Positions 56,628 through 63,752 are shown, counted from the first letter of the stretch. The stretch: DNA of 64,000 nt from Gardnerella swidsinskii (GCF_003397705.1 NZ_QJVB01000001.1:124001-188000), one strand, 5' to 3'. The notes: generated by a model from the sequence alone, not told the origin. Translations and numbers: made by a program.

Positions 56628-57684
56628 AATGCGTAATAGTAATGTCGATATTCACCGAGTAAAAAGTAAAAATAGAGGCGTATTGCGCAACAACGTAGTC
56701 ACATTAATAGCATGTGTTGTATCAACGGTTATGGTAACCGGATTATCTGCTTGCGATGGGCAGGTGCCGAAACCTGCTGAAGCGCGTAGTAATCAAGAGT
56801 TACCTAATGTGACTATGCTGCAAGAAAAAGATATCCGCTTGGGGTTGCTTCGCACTCTAGAAAAGGCAAACGACGAAAAAGATGTGGATTCATTATCTCA
56901 AGCAGTTTCTGGACCTGCTCTCGATATTCGTACGAGCGAGCTTACGATTGCAAACAAAACTGGAAACTTAGATCCTAAGGCCACTATTCCGCGTGAAGCC
57001 GCGCAAACTATTGTGCCAACTAATTCTGGTTGGCCAAGAGATTTAATGACTATTACAACTACTACTAAAGATCAGCAGTCAAAACGTTTGCTGGTTTTAC
57101 GTCAACAGAGAGCGCGTTCGAATTATAAACTTTGGGCTGTTGCGCGCTTATTCCCTGGAGTGCATCTTCCTAAATTTGCTGTGCCAAGTATTGGTTCTTC
57201 AATGGGTAAATCTAACGATACTGGTTTGGTGATGACTCCAGATGAAGCGGTAGCTGCGTACGCTGACGTTTTACAAAATGGTGAAAACAGCAAGTACGCA
57301 AAGCATTTTGCTGACGATTATTTGCGTAAAAAGTTAGTTGAACTTTCTAAAGCAGTGCAAGCTGGAATGGAGCGAAATAAAGGCTCTCAAGAACAAGTCT
57401 TTACACCAAATCTCAAACAAATAAGCATTATGCGTTCAAGCGATGGAAGTGATTTGGTTGTTGCGCGCATAGATTCTGTGTGGACTCGTAAAGCTGGTGA
57501 AGGGCGTGAATCTCGTCCTGCTTCTGATGAAGAAAAAGCATTATTTGGCGACGGTAAAGCAAAAGGTACTATGCGAGTAACTTACGTAAATGTTATTGCT
57601 CTAGTAGTTCCTCCAGCTAGTTCTCATATGAAGATTATTCCTGTTGGTGCTGAGCGTCAGCCTATTAAGGTAGAAGCTTTATAA
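56620..57684 (+). CDS. Putative lipoprotein of unknown function
   Basis: A 354-aa product from ATG 56620, which overlaps the previous stop. A basic start, a helix (LIACVVSTVMVTG) and the lipobox LSAC (Cys about residue 38) predict a lipoprotein. The mature part has a NTF2-like or helical feel (MTPDEAVAAYADVLQNGENSKYAKHFADD), but no assignment is made. It is probably a partner of the membrane protein just upstream. An in-frame start at 56536 would be inside the neighbour and is less likely. Confidence 0.72.
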   Translation: MSKMRNSNVDIHRVKSKNRGVLRNNVVTLIACVVSTVMVTGLSACDGQVPKPAEARSNQELPNVTMLQEKDIRLGLLRTLEKANDEKDVDSLSQAVSGPALDIRTSELTIANKTGNLDPKATIPREAAQTIVPTNSGWPRDLMTITTTTKDQQSKRLLVLRQQRARSNYKLWAVARLFPGVHLPKFAVPSIGSSMGKSNDTGLVMTPDEAVAAYADVLQNGENSKYAKHFADDYLRKKLVELSKAVQAGMERNKGSQEQVFTPNLKQISIMRSSDGSDLVVARIDSVWTRKAGEGRESRPASDEEKALFGDGKAKGTMRVTYVNVIALVVPPASSHMKIIPVGAERQPIKVEAL

Positions 57685-57725
57685 ATTTTGTAAGTGCAAT
57701 GTAGTGTGCTTGGAAAAGAGGAAAA

Positions 57726-58751
57726 ATGGTGAGTAGCAAAGCGCAAGGCATGAATCCTGGCGGATTTTCGCTTGCTGGGGCTGTAGATTTAGAAGGCGTA
57801 AAGCGTCGTGTAGAAGCTCAAGCTAAGCAAGCTGCTAAAGCTGCGTCGGGTTCTACTGGTTCTTCTGCTCCAAAAGCTGGCGGCTATGTAATCGATGTTA
57901 ATGAGCAGTCTTTTCAGGCGATGGTGCAAACGTCTGTAAGTTTCCCAATTGTTATTTTGCTTTGGCAAGCTAATGACGAGGCCTATTATGATGTGGCGCA
58001 GAAATTAGCGGATGCTGTTAACGCGCTTGACGGTCGTATGCAGTTAGCTCGTATCGACTCTGATGAAAGCCCAAGTATTGCTCAAGCATTGCAAGCGCAG
58101 CAGCTTCCTGCAATTTACGGTTTAATTGGCGGACGCCCTATGCCTATTGCGCAAGGTTTACCTAGCGATGAGGAATTACAGCAGATTTGTGGCACTATTT
58201 TGCCGCAATTGGTTCAGGTTGCTGAACGCTCTGGTGTTGCTGGAACTGCTCCTTTTGTGGAATCCTCGGTTGAGAAAAAGTCTGAAACGTCTAAAGATGC
58301 AGATCAAGATAGTTCCGAGAATAATTCTGTTGAGAGTGTTCCACCTGCTCATGAGCAAGCTCATTCGCTTGCTATGAAGGGTGATTATGAAGGTGCTGCA
58401 CGTGAGTATGCAAAAGTAATGGAAGCGGATCCTCATGATGTGCTCGCATCGCGTGAACATGCAAAAGCTTTGTTGCTTTCGCGTAATACTAATACTGATG
58501 TTGCTGCGGTTAGAAAGGCTGCTGGCGATAATAAGGATGATTTAGATTCGCAGCTTGCAGTAGCAGATGTAGATATGATTGACGGTCATATTGATGACGC
58601 TTTTGGGCGACTGCTTGACTTCCTTGCATCTGGTCATAAGAGTGATGCGGATGCTATTCGTTCTCGTATGCTTGAGTATTTTGCCATACTTCCTGCAGAT
58701 GATGCTCGATTAGCGCGCGCTCGCCGTCGCCTTGCAATACTTCTTTATTGA
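57726..58751 (+). CDS. Thioredoxin-like co-chaperone with TPR-like tail (CnoX/YbbN family)
   Basis: A 341-aa protein. The thioredoxin fold (about 55-165) has VIDVNEQSFQAMVQTSVSFPIVILLWQA and then NDEAYYD where the CxxC would be; there are no active-site cysteines. The C-terminal half has repeats of TPR type (HSLAMKGDYEGAAREYAKVMEADPHD). This matches CnoX/YbbN, which binds clients as a holdase rather than a redox enzyme. The ATG follows AAGAGG. Confidence 0.85.
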   Translation: MVSSKAQGMNPGGFSLAGAVDLEGVKRRVEAQAKQAAKAASGSTGSSAPKAGGYVIDVNEQSFQAMVQTSVSFPIVILLWQANDEAYYDVAQKLADAVNALDGRMQLARIDSDESPSIAQALQAQQLPAIYGLIGGRPMPIAQGLPSDEELQQICGTILPQLVQVAERSGVAGTAPFVESSVEKKSETSKDADQDSSENNSVESVPPAHEQAHSLAMKGDYEGAAREYAKVMEADPHDVLASREHAKALLLSRNTNTDVAAVRKAAGDNKDDLDSQLAVADVDMIDGHIDDAFGRLLDFLASGHKSDADAIRSRMLEYFAILPADDARLARARRRLAILLY

Positions 58752-58813
58752 TTCTTATGAAGATGACTTGTATTTTGGCGATTGCAGATTGACTGACTTA
58801 TGCGTTATTAAAT

Positions 58814-58865
58814 AAAAAAGCCAAGAACCACAACAATCGTGAGAAATTCGTGTGATTCTTGGCTT
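58814..58865 (-). terminator. Terminator downstream of the tRNA fragment
   Basis: Stem AAGCCAAGAA / TTCTTGGCTT; read on the minus strand it is followed by TTTTTTATTT. It starts 3 bp beyond the tRNA 3' end, so it is the original terminator of that tRNA. On the plus strand it may also serve the thioredoxin-like gene. Confidence 0.8.
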
Positions 58866-58868
58866 CAG

Positions 58869-58905
58869 TAGCGGGGCATGGATTTGAACCATGGACCTCT
58901 GGGTT
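58869..58905 (-). tRNA. 3' tRNA fragment (Met/CAU type), probable attachment site
   Basis: Read on the minus strand, AACCCAG-AGGTC-CATGGTTCAAATCCATG-CCCCGCTA gives the end of the anticodon arm, a variable loop, a complete T arm (5-bp stem CATGG/CCATG) and the 3' acceptor strand with discriminator A. The CCCAG after AA fits the C-rich anticodon stem of an initiator-type Met(CAU) tRNA. No 5' half lies upstream, so this is a fragment, as left at one end of an element integrated into a tRNA gene. The intact tRNA should lie at the element's other end, outside the window. Confidence 0.75.
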
Positions 58906-58964
58906 TCCTAACTAATCTCTTACAAAGCCACAAATTTTAATATCTTTCCTTTCCTAAAAATTAA

Positions 58965-58994
58965 GATAGCTCAGAGCAATACCTCTGAGCTATC
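58965..58994 (-). terminator. Perfect 12-bp hairpin at the element's left end
   Basis: GATAGCTCAGAG / CTCTGAGCTATC with a 6-nt loop. On the minus strand it is followed by TTAATTTTTAGG, so it may end a leftward transcript and insulate the element from the tRNA site. Confidence 0.6.
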
Positions 58995-59019
58995 GAATAA
59001 GCCTTTTCATCAAGAAACA

Positions 59020-59373
59020 ATGCGGAGTCTTTTGATGAAAGTACTTAATATTTTAACCAACCCAGATGATAACGTCAACGATCTTGTAACGTTTAATGCT
59101 CCTTCCGCAGCTCTCCAGTTTGACGAGGAAAAACGGGAAGAGATTCGCTCTCTTAATCCTGATGCTCAAATGAATTGGGCACATACTACTACGCAACAGT
59201 TGCGCGAAAAACTTGTCACAACGATTGATAGCGTAGAGCTTGCTAACAATAATGTTGCAGACTTCTGCATTGCATTAAATACGGCGCTTTCTGGTGAAGC
59301 ATGGGCTATTCTTGGAATAAGGCGGGCTCTAGTTGGGAGACATAGTCTTTATCGAGTGTCCAGTTGTGGATGA
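59020..59373 (+). CDS. Small hypothetical protein, possibly truncated
   Basis: An open frame of 117 aa. Residues from MKVLNILTNPDDNVNDLVTF to about ALSGEAWAILG look protein-like and have balanced composition, with no recognised family. The last 20 or so residues (RRALVGRHSLYRVSSCG) overlap the opposite-strand gene at 59306-59546 and look like a read-through fusion, so the native C-terminus may have been lost by recombination. The start is either ATG 59020 or ATG 59035. I cannot assign a function. Confidence 0.4.
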   Translation: MRSLLMKVLNILTNPDDNVNDLVTFNAPSAALQFDEEKREEIRSLNPDAQMNWAHTTTQQLREKLVTTIDSVELANNNVADFCIALNTALSGEAWAILGIRRALVGRHSLYRVSSCG

Positions 59374-59546
59374 AGCGTAGGTCGCACGAGTTTTCGTATG
59401 TGTTTTCAAGCTCGCTTATGGGGTGGATGGTGTATCCGGTTTTTTTGCGCGTCTTGCTCATCTTGTGTGTTTTCGCAGATGTAGATTTTGTGGCATCCGT
59501 CGTATGCGAAGCTTGTGCCGGTGACTGGCTTGCTGTTAATTTTCAT
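59306..59546 (-). pseudogene. Small element gene broken by a homopolymer frameshift
   Basis: From an ATG at 59546 (AAGGAAA upstream) the frame reads MKINSKPVTGTSFAYDGCHK and then IYICENTQDEQDAQK, then shifts at seven A residues (plus-strand T7 at 59440-59446). The other frame continues KTGYTIHPISELENTYENS and then CDLRFIHNWTLDKDYV, stopping at 59306. Six A residues would rejoin the frames into an 80-codon gene. It looks like one original protein; programmed slippage or a sequence error remain possible. A restart at an ATG in the second frame is also available. The function is unknown. Confidence 0.62.
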
Positions 59547-59639
59547 TCTTGTTTTCCTTTCTACTTGTATATGATTTTTCTTATGGTTTGGTTTTATATA
59601 AAAACCCTGGTGTGATTATTTTTCGTTCGTGTTGTTGAA

Positions 59640-60109
59640 CACTGGAAGGGACAAAAACGGAATGCGCTGGAGCCAACCCCTTGCGGGCCCTAGCTTCGCG
59701 CGTGTCCGTAACGCGAGTGGAGGACGCGGGGAAGTTGGCGGAAGTGACCCGTTTTTTAGAGTGGGAAGTGTCAAGAACACGTCATAAAAAGCAAAAAATG
59801 AGAGTACACCGCAGGTGTTCCATGCGATGATAATGGGTCTGCCGCCATGATAGTGGTGGCAGATTCTTTGTTCTGCTGGTGGCGGCTGGTTCACACATCT
59901 TTGTGTGAACTTATGGAAGCATAGTAGCCACCCTTCTCGCGTGGTAATAGCGCGGCTTGCTCCTGGGGGTAATGCCCTAAAATTTATGGAATTTTGTTCA
60001 GGGCATGCCCTAGGGGTAAGACGCGCCCCGCGCGGGAGGGTGGCTGCGATAAGCCACCAGGGGCTGGCAGAAAAAGTTGCGCTTCTTTTTCTGCCAGCAA
60101 ACCCTCTGC
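59640..60109 (-). other. GC-rich, helix-dense noncoding block A
   Basis: About 470 bp far richer in G+C than the surroundings, with no convincing protein. It is packed with inverted repeats: GCTGGCAGAAAAAG / CTTTTTCTGCCAGC (60063-60076 with 60085-60098, 14 bp perfect), GTTCACAC / GTGTGAAC (59889-59910), TCTGCCGCCA / TGGTGGCAGA (59838-59863), and a long-range pair of about 15 bp (59926-59941 with 60031-60045) enclosing ATGCCCT / AGGGCAT. It may be a structured RNA, or a replication or transfer origin of the element. An open frame crossing it on the minus strand (59616-60122) is not protein-like. Confidence 0.55.
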
Positions 60110-60658
60110 TTACTTCTGGCACCAGTGGGGTGTGATGTGGTGAAGGAGCGCTGTAGTAGTGATGCGTGCAAGCCAGTACTTCTCGTCTATCGTGAGTGCT
60201 TTCTGGGCTGTGATACGAGCGTTTGTCGTGTCATTTTTCAGCCAATACAAGTATGACAGTGTGCCACAGACTGTGACAGTTTCCCTCTGACTTAATCCTT
60301 TAAGTTCCAGCATGGTGGTCAGCAGTGCTATTGCACGATGGATGCGCCGTGTGTCGAGGGTGAAATTGTCATCTCTAAAAACCAGGTCGAGGCTTGAACG
60401 CACATAGTGGACAGTTTTCTCAGCGAATGGGTGCTCAACGTTATCGAGGAAGTCTTGCATGGTGCAGCCATGGAAACTATCAATAAGGAACATGTCACGC
60501 ACGATGAGGAGACTGCTTAATGCTTGGATACCGTAGCGTAGTGTGTTCTCGTCCAATCCTTTCGTGGTAAAGCCTGCTAGGTAGTTGTGGAATGCTACGA
60601 GAGCTTCTACCTCTCCTATTAGGAGTGTGACCGTGTGGTCGCTGTTGATGGTAACCAT
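60110..60658 (-). CDS. DUF4192-like small protein of the element
   Basis: A 182-aa product from ATG 60658, which has AAAGGA 8 nt upstream. It is helical and ends LSYLYWLKNDTTNARITAQ and ALTIDEKYWLARITTTALLHH, which resembles the C-terminal end of DUF4192 proteins, common in actinobacterial plasmids and integrative elements. The same frame stays open to 61033, but that part is GC-rich and folds as a structured region, so I exclude it. It lies between noncoding blocks A and B. The function is unknown. Confidence 0.6.
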   Translation of the reverse strand: MVTINSDHTVTLLIGEVEALVAFHNYLAGFTTKGLDENTLRYGIQALSSLLIVRDMFLIDSFHGCTMQDFLDNVEHPFAEKTVHYVRSSLDLVFRDDNFTLDTRRIHRAIALLTTMLELKGLSQRETVTVCGTLSYLYWLKNDTTNARITAQKALTIDEKYWLARITTTALLHHITPHWCQK

Positions 60659-60663
60659 TTTTT

Positions 60664-60990
60664 TTATCCTTTCCTTGTGTGTTGGTAGTTCCAGGGCAGG
60701 CACACCCGTAAACCCACAAGAACACTCCCAGTCCTTGTGCGACGCTCCAGGCTCGACTCCGGTCAGCCCGTGGAACATGTTGTGGAATGGGCTGGCAGGG
60801 GTGAGCTTGTTGGGTGGCGTGACAAGGCTGGCGTGTGGTCTTTGGACTGGGTGTGCTAGCCTCTGGGCTACCAACACGAGAAAGTGGGGGCGGCGACCGG
60901 TGGCAGCATTCTTGCTGCGCCACAACAGTACAGTCTCCACGAGTGAAACTCGTGGAGACAATAGCCGCCCAGACTTTTTAGTGGATCCGG
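60664..60990 (-). ncRNA. Candidate structured RNA (block B) upstream of the DUF4192-like gene
   Basis: About 330 nt, GC-rich, with nested complementarity. There is a closed three-way junction: 60888-60894 with 60964-60970 (7 bp), holding a 12-bp perfect hairpin (60933-60959, GAA loop) and a GTGGCAGC/GCTGCGCCAC hairpin (60900-60923). A long-range helix stack pairs 60679-60688 with 60868-60877 (10 bp), 60691-60694 with 60863-60866 and 60700-60707 with 60849-60856 (8 bp). Inside it are CCTTGT/ACAAGG (60733-60738 with 60822-60827) extended by ACGC/GCGT, and an 8-bp hairpin (60762-60769 with 60789-60796, one G-U). I placed it on the minus strand because it runs into the gene there. It matches no RNA class I know with certainty. 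Confidence 0.55.
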
Positions 60991-61185
60991 GTATGGTGCT
61001 GATATTTCTTTTAATTCTCATGATGTTAGTCAAAAGAATTTACAGACGGGACATCAGTTATAAATATCCTAGATATAGATGTTGGTGCTATTTGCTCACG
61101 GCACAAATGAACACTCTATGACAGATAAAGTATGGTTCACTCGGTTAACTTAGATGTCTGAATTGAAAGCGTTCTAATTTAAAAA
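60991..61185. other. AT-rich spacer with no gene seen
   Basis: It separates block B from the MFS operon terminator. A minus-strand TTGACT near 61028 could belong to a promoter for block B, but no matching -10 box at normal spacing was found. Confidence 0.4.
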
Positions 61186-61231
61186 TAAGCTGCGCTGTGA
61201 AACTTCTGTAGTGAACTTTCACAGCGCAGCT
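61186..61231 (-). terminator. Terminator of the peptide-MFS operon
   Basis: A perfect 16-bp stem AAGCTGCGCTGTGAAA / TTTCACAGCGCAGCTT with a 14-nt loop; the minus-strand exit is TTATTTTTAAATT. Confidence 0.93.
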
Positions 61232-61267
61232 TGTAGTTGTGCTCGTATTTACAATATTTATTGCATC

Positions 61268-62560
61268 TTATTCTGCTTTAATTGAACGCAATCGCTTATC
61301 GAATATGCAGATAAGCACCAGTATAAAGTGGATAAGAGCAGCTATGACAATTATTCCTGACTCTGCATGTAGAGATGGAATGGTCATGTGGGAATAAGCG
61401 TAATCCCATAGCGGATAGCTTACTGCTCCTATAGCGGCAACAACTGAGATGAATACAGACATTACCTGTCCAACGAGATTATCATCTACTGCATGAATAA
61501 ATACTGTTTGGAATGGTGGATTTACTACTCCTTGGAAGAAAGCAAAAAGGAAACCAAACACGGCTGCTGCTATAGCGTTAGGCGCTAATGCCAGTCCTAT
61601 TATAGAAAGAGTCACTAGTATATGTGAAAGAGTGAGTAGCATAGAGAAGGACATTTTGCTGGACACTTTTGGCGCGATGAGATAGCTGAGGGCATACCCA
61701 AGTGACATTGCGCTTAAATACCAGCCATATCCTTCTGCACTATGTAGAACCATTGAGAATAAGAGGACTCCAGCAAAGCTTATGCCAGTAGATGCGATAG
61801 CTTCGAGTATTGCAAATGGAGCTAAAGTCCTGTACGTTTGGTTTTTTACAAATGTTGCCATTCCCCTAGCCCAAGTTGCCAAAAAGCCTTGAGAATATTC
61901 TGGATTTTCATCTGCGACGTCTGAAGTATAAATTCCGGTTCTAACTGCATGCTTGTAAATAAAATAAATAAAAATTATTATTCCTGCTAATGCGATAGTT
62001 TCTGTAAATAGAATTGGAATGTATAAATATTTACTACTCGCAAAACCTGCAACTGCTGGTCCTACTAATGTACCCATGAGGCTTGTAAAGCGAAGAAGTG
62101 AAAGAACATTAATAAGATCATCATTTTTTGTTACACGATTAACAAAGGAAGTAATAGCAGGAAAATAGAAAGTATCACATGCTGTCGTAACCATTACAAG
62201 TATACAAACACACCAAAATAGGAGCAACTTGTTAGCAGATGGGGTTGAGAAGGATACCGATACAATTGCGATAATACATAATCCCGCAATCATTCTTGCT
62301 AAGCATGCAGCAACTGTTGTCCTGAAAATTCCTACATGCTCAGCTAGTGCTCCTGAGAAAAGGCCTGCTACTAATTCACTTATTGCAGTGAGGGTGAGGT
62401 AAAGCGATAAATAATGGCTTGACTGCTGAAAACCGATAAAAAGTGAGTTCAATAGCCATAATTGAATAGTAGTTGAGGCTAGTGTAGTTGCATAGTTAGA
62501 AAGAAAATCACTAGCTGCTAAACGCAGATATCCGCGGTAAGGTTTAAATAGATTCGTCAA
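61268..62560 (-). CDS. MFS transporter (Mef/efflux-like)
   Basis: A 430-aa protein with about 12 membrane helices (LWLLNSLFIGFQQSSHYLSLYL, LLFWCVCILVMVTTACDTFYFP, ALSYLIAPKVSSKMSFSMLL and others). ARMIAGLCIIAIVS and FPAITSFVNRVTKNDDLINVLSLLR match the MFS_3/macrolide-type exporters, which carry drugs or small peptides out. The start is a TTG at 62560, 17 nt inside the end of the preceding gene, so the two are coupled. It is the last gene of the operon that begins with a proline-rich peptide. Confidence 0.82.
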   Translation of the reverse strand: MTNLFKPYRGYLRLAASDFLSNYATTLASTTIQLWLLNSLFIGFQQSSHYLSLYLTLTAISELVAGLFSGALAEHVGIFRTTVAACLARMIAGLCIIAIVSVSFSTPSANKLLLFWCVCILVMVTTACDTFYFPAITSFVNRVTKNDDLINVLSLLRFTSLMGTLVGPAVAGFASSKYLYIPILFTETIALAGIIIFIYFIYKHAVRTGIYTSDVADENPEYSQGFLATWARGMATFVKNQTYRTLAPFAILEAIASTGISFAGVLLFSMVLHSAEGYGWYLSAMSLGYALSYLIAPKVSSKMSFSMLLTLSHILVTLSIIGLALAPNAIAAAVFGFLFAFFQGVVNPPFQTVFIHAVDDNLVGQVMSVFISVVAAIGAVSYPLWDYAYSHMTIPSLHAESGIIVIAALIHFILVLICIFDKRLRSIKAE

Positions 62561-63038
62561 GGTTTGCTCGTTTCGCGAAATTACATTGCCAAATTATTGC
62601 TTGAGAGATGCTATCGGCACTAGTAGTGAAGTATGTTGTAAAGTCGTCGTTATCCCAAATCTGTTGCTGTAGGTTCTTGTCATCACGCACTGTGCTAAAG
62701 AGTTGAATAATCTGCTCGACGCAAGATAATGTTTTCTTTATATAGAAGTATTGTTGTGCGAAATCGACTTCTACTTGCTCTCCAGGGATAGTCGTATGTA
62801 TTTCTTGGAATGTCCGTAGCAAATCAATTGTTTTAATAAGCGATATTTTACATGTCTCGAAATATTCTTGTATTGAATGGATGGTGGATGTTTTCGCTGT
62901 GTTTGTACTGACGATAGTGGCTTCAAGTGCAGCATTTGCTTTGAAAAAATATTCTGTTGCTTCAAATAGAGAAGCGCAATATGCTGCACTTGATTTCACA
63001 TACTCATCAAACATTTCTTCGTACGAAGTCATGTTCAT
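62544..63038 (-). CDS. Small helical protein of the peptide-MFS operon (unknown function)
   Basis: A 164-aa soluble, acidic protein that appears all-helical (CASLFEATEYFFKANAALEA, IDLLRTFQEIHTTIPGEQVE, SADSISQAIIWQCNFAKRA). No signal peptide or membrane segment is seen, and no family was recognised. The ATG at 63038 has AAAGG 7 nt upstream and lies 39 bp after the peptide stop; the C-terminus overlaps the MFS gene by 17 nt. By context it could be an immunity, accessory or regulatory protein. Confidence 0.72.
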   Translation of the reverse strand: MNMTSYEEMFDEYVKSSAAYCASLFEATEYFFKANAALEATIVSTNTAKTSTIHSIQEYFETCKISLIKTIDLLRTFQEIHTTIPGEQVEVDFAQQYFYIKKTLSCVEQIIQLFSTVRDDKNLQQQIWDNDDFTTYFTTSADSISQAIIWQCNFAKRANLDESI

Positions 63039-63077
63039 TATTAACCTTTGGTGTGAATATGTGCGGATAAATTATGC

Positions 63078-63143
63078 CTAAATCATATGAGGATATGGTC
63101 GAGGTCGTGGGTTGATTCCGCCGCGCTTGCTATTCTTGTTCAT
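63078..63143 (-). CDS. 21-codon proline/arginine-rich peptide
   Basis: An ATG at 63143 with an excellent AAAGGAG site 7 nt upstream opens 21 codons: a basic start (MNKNSKRGG), then INPRPRPYPHMI and TAG. The PRPRP core followed by an aromatic residue resembles insect proline-rich antimicrobial peptides that bind the ribosome (oncocin, metalnikowin, drosocin families). The exporter downstream makes two readings possible: a secreted ribosome-targeting peptide, or a leader peptide whose stalling controls the exporter. There is no double-glycine cleavage context beyond one GG. Both readings are inference; only the strong start signal, composition and context are seen. Confidence 0.6.
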   Translation of the reverse strand: MNKNSKRGGINPRPRPYPHMI

Positions 63144-63176
63144 CTTTGTCTCCTTTCATAAGAACAATGCTGTATC

Positions 63177-63210
63177 TTATTTGCATCTTCATCTATGAAG
63201 ATGCAAATAA
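63177..63210. promoter_or_regulatory. 34-nt perfect dyad upstream of the peptide gene
   Basis: TTATTTGCATCTTCAT-CT-ATGAAGATGCAAATAA has 16-bp arms and a 2-nt centre, ending 34 nt before the peptide start. There is no T-tract after it on the transcribed strand, so an operator for a dimeric or tetrameric regulator fits better than a terminator. A second small dyad AATCCT-N5-AGGATT overlaps its right edge (about 63209-63225). Confidence 0.7.
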
Positions 63211-63296
63211 TCCTAATACAGGATTCGCATTCTTTCCAAGTGTGTCTCTTATTGTGGAATAATTTTATATAAAAATTAGTAGTACATTATTAGACC

Positions 63297-63752
63297 TTAA
63301 CTATTTACCAGTCTCAGCTCGTAGTACGTGTTTTCTGATATCCCTACTGTTTGGCAGAGTCCGGCTATTCGTATGTCAGGATTCTTTCTGTGGAATTGGT
63401 GGATAAGGTGTAACGCTTGGCTTCAATCAAAACCCTCAACTCTGCTCGCCATCTGGTCGAGGAATATGCTGACTTGCTTGTGTACTTGTTCTGGCATGCC
63501 GGACTGTGTGTAGTCGGTGTTTTCCCGCCTGTTGATGCAGCGTTCAATCCTTTTGCGCCCGATGAGGGTGGACGGCATTCCAGCCTGTGCAAAAATAACA
63601 GACGGTCTGACACCGTTATCGTATTGCTGGACAGCGTCTTTGTGGAATTGGCTTGTGTAGTAGATTCGTGTGGCTGTCGCGTGTTTGATAGCTGGAAGAC
63701 TGTTGAGATAAGCACGTTGACTAGGGGTAAAGGCTGTGTCTTTTCTACTCAT
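63297..63752 (-). pseudogene. Helix-turn-helix protein gene with in-frame stop
   Basis: From ATG 63752 the frame gives FTPSQRAYLNSLPAIKHATATRI, GVRPSVIFAQAGMPSTLIGR and KRIERCI, matching HTH proteins that accompany IS3-like transposase genes. At 63423-63425 a TGA interrupts the frame, which then continues for 41 codons (SQALHLIHQFHRKNPDIRI, AGLCQTVGISENTYYELRL) to TAA at 63297. The second part is a second HTH typical of these proteins. The intact form would have about 150 aa. It is probably a remnant. Confidence 0.72.

Noticed and set aside
58869..58950. A complete tRNA gene on the minus strand
   Set aside because: Only the 3' part (to 58905) fits; no D arm or 5' acceptor strand follows within tRNA distance.
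59616..60122. A 168-codon open frame on the minus strand across block A
   Set aside because: The composition is proline/cysteine/arginine-rich with no domain pattern. It stays open because the DNA is GC-rich, and the inverted repeats explain the region better.
60659..61033. A 125-codon N-terminal extension of the DUF4192-like gene
   Set aside because: It crosses the structured block B, lacks protein-like pattern, and the ATG at 60658 has its own ribosome binding site.
60585..61121. A 178-codon plus-strand open frame antisense to block B
   Set aside because: No ribosome binding site or family similarity; it is a shadow of the GC-rich structured region.
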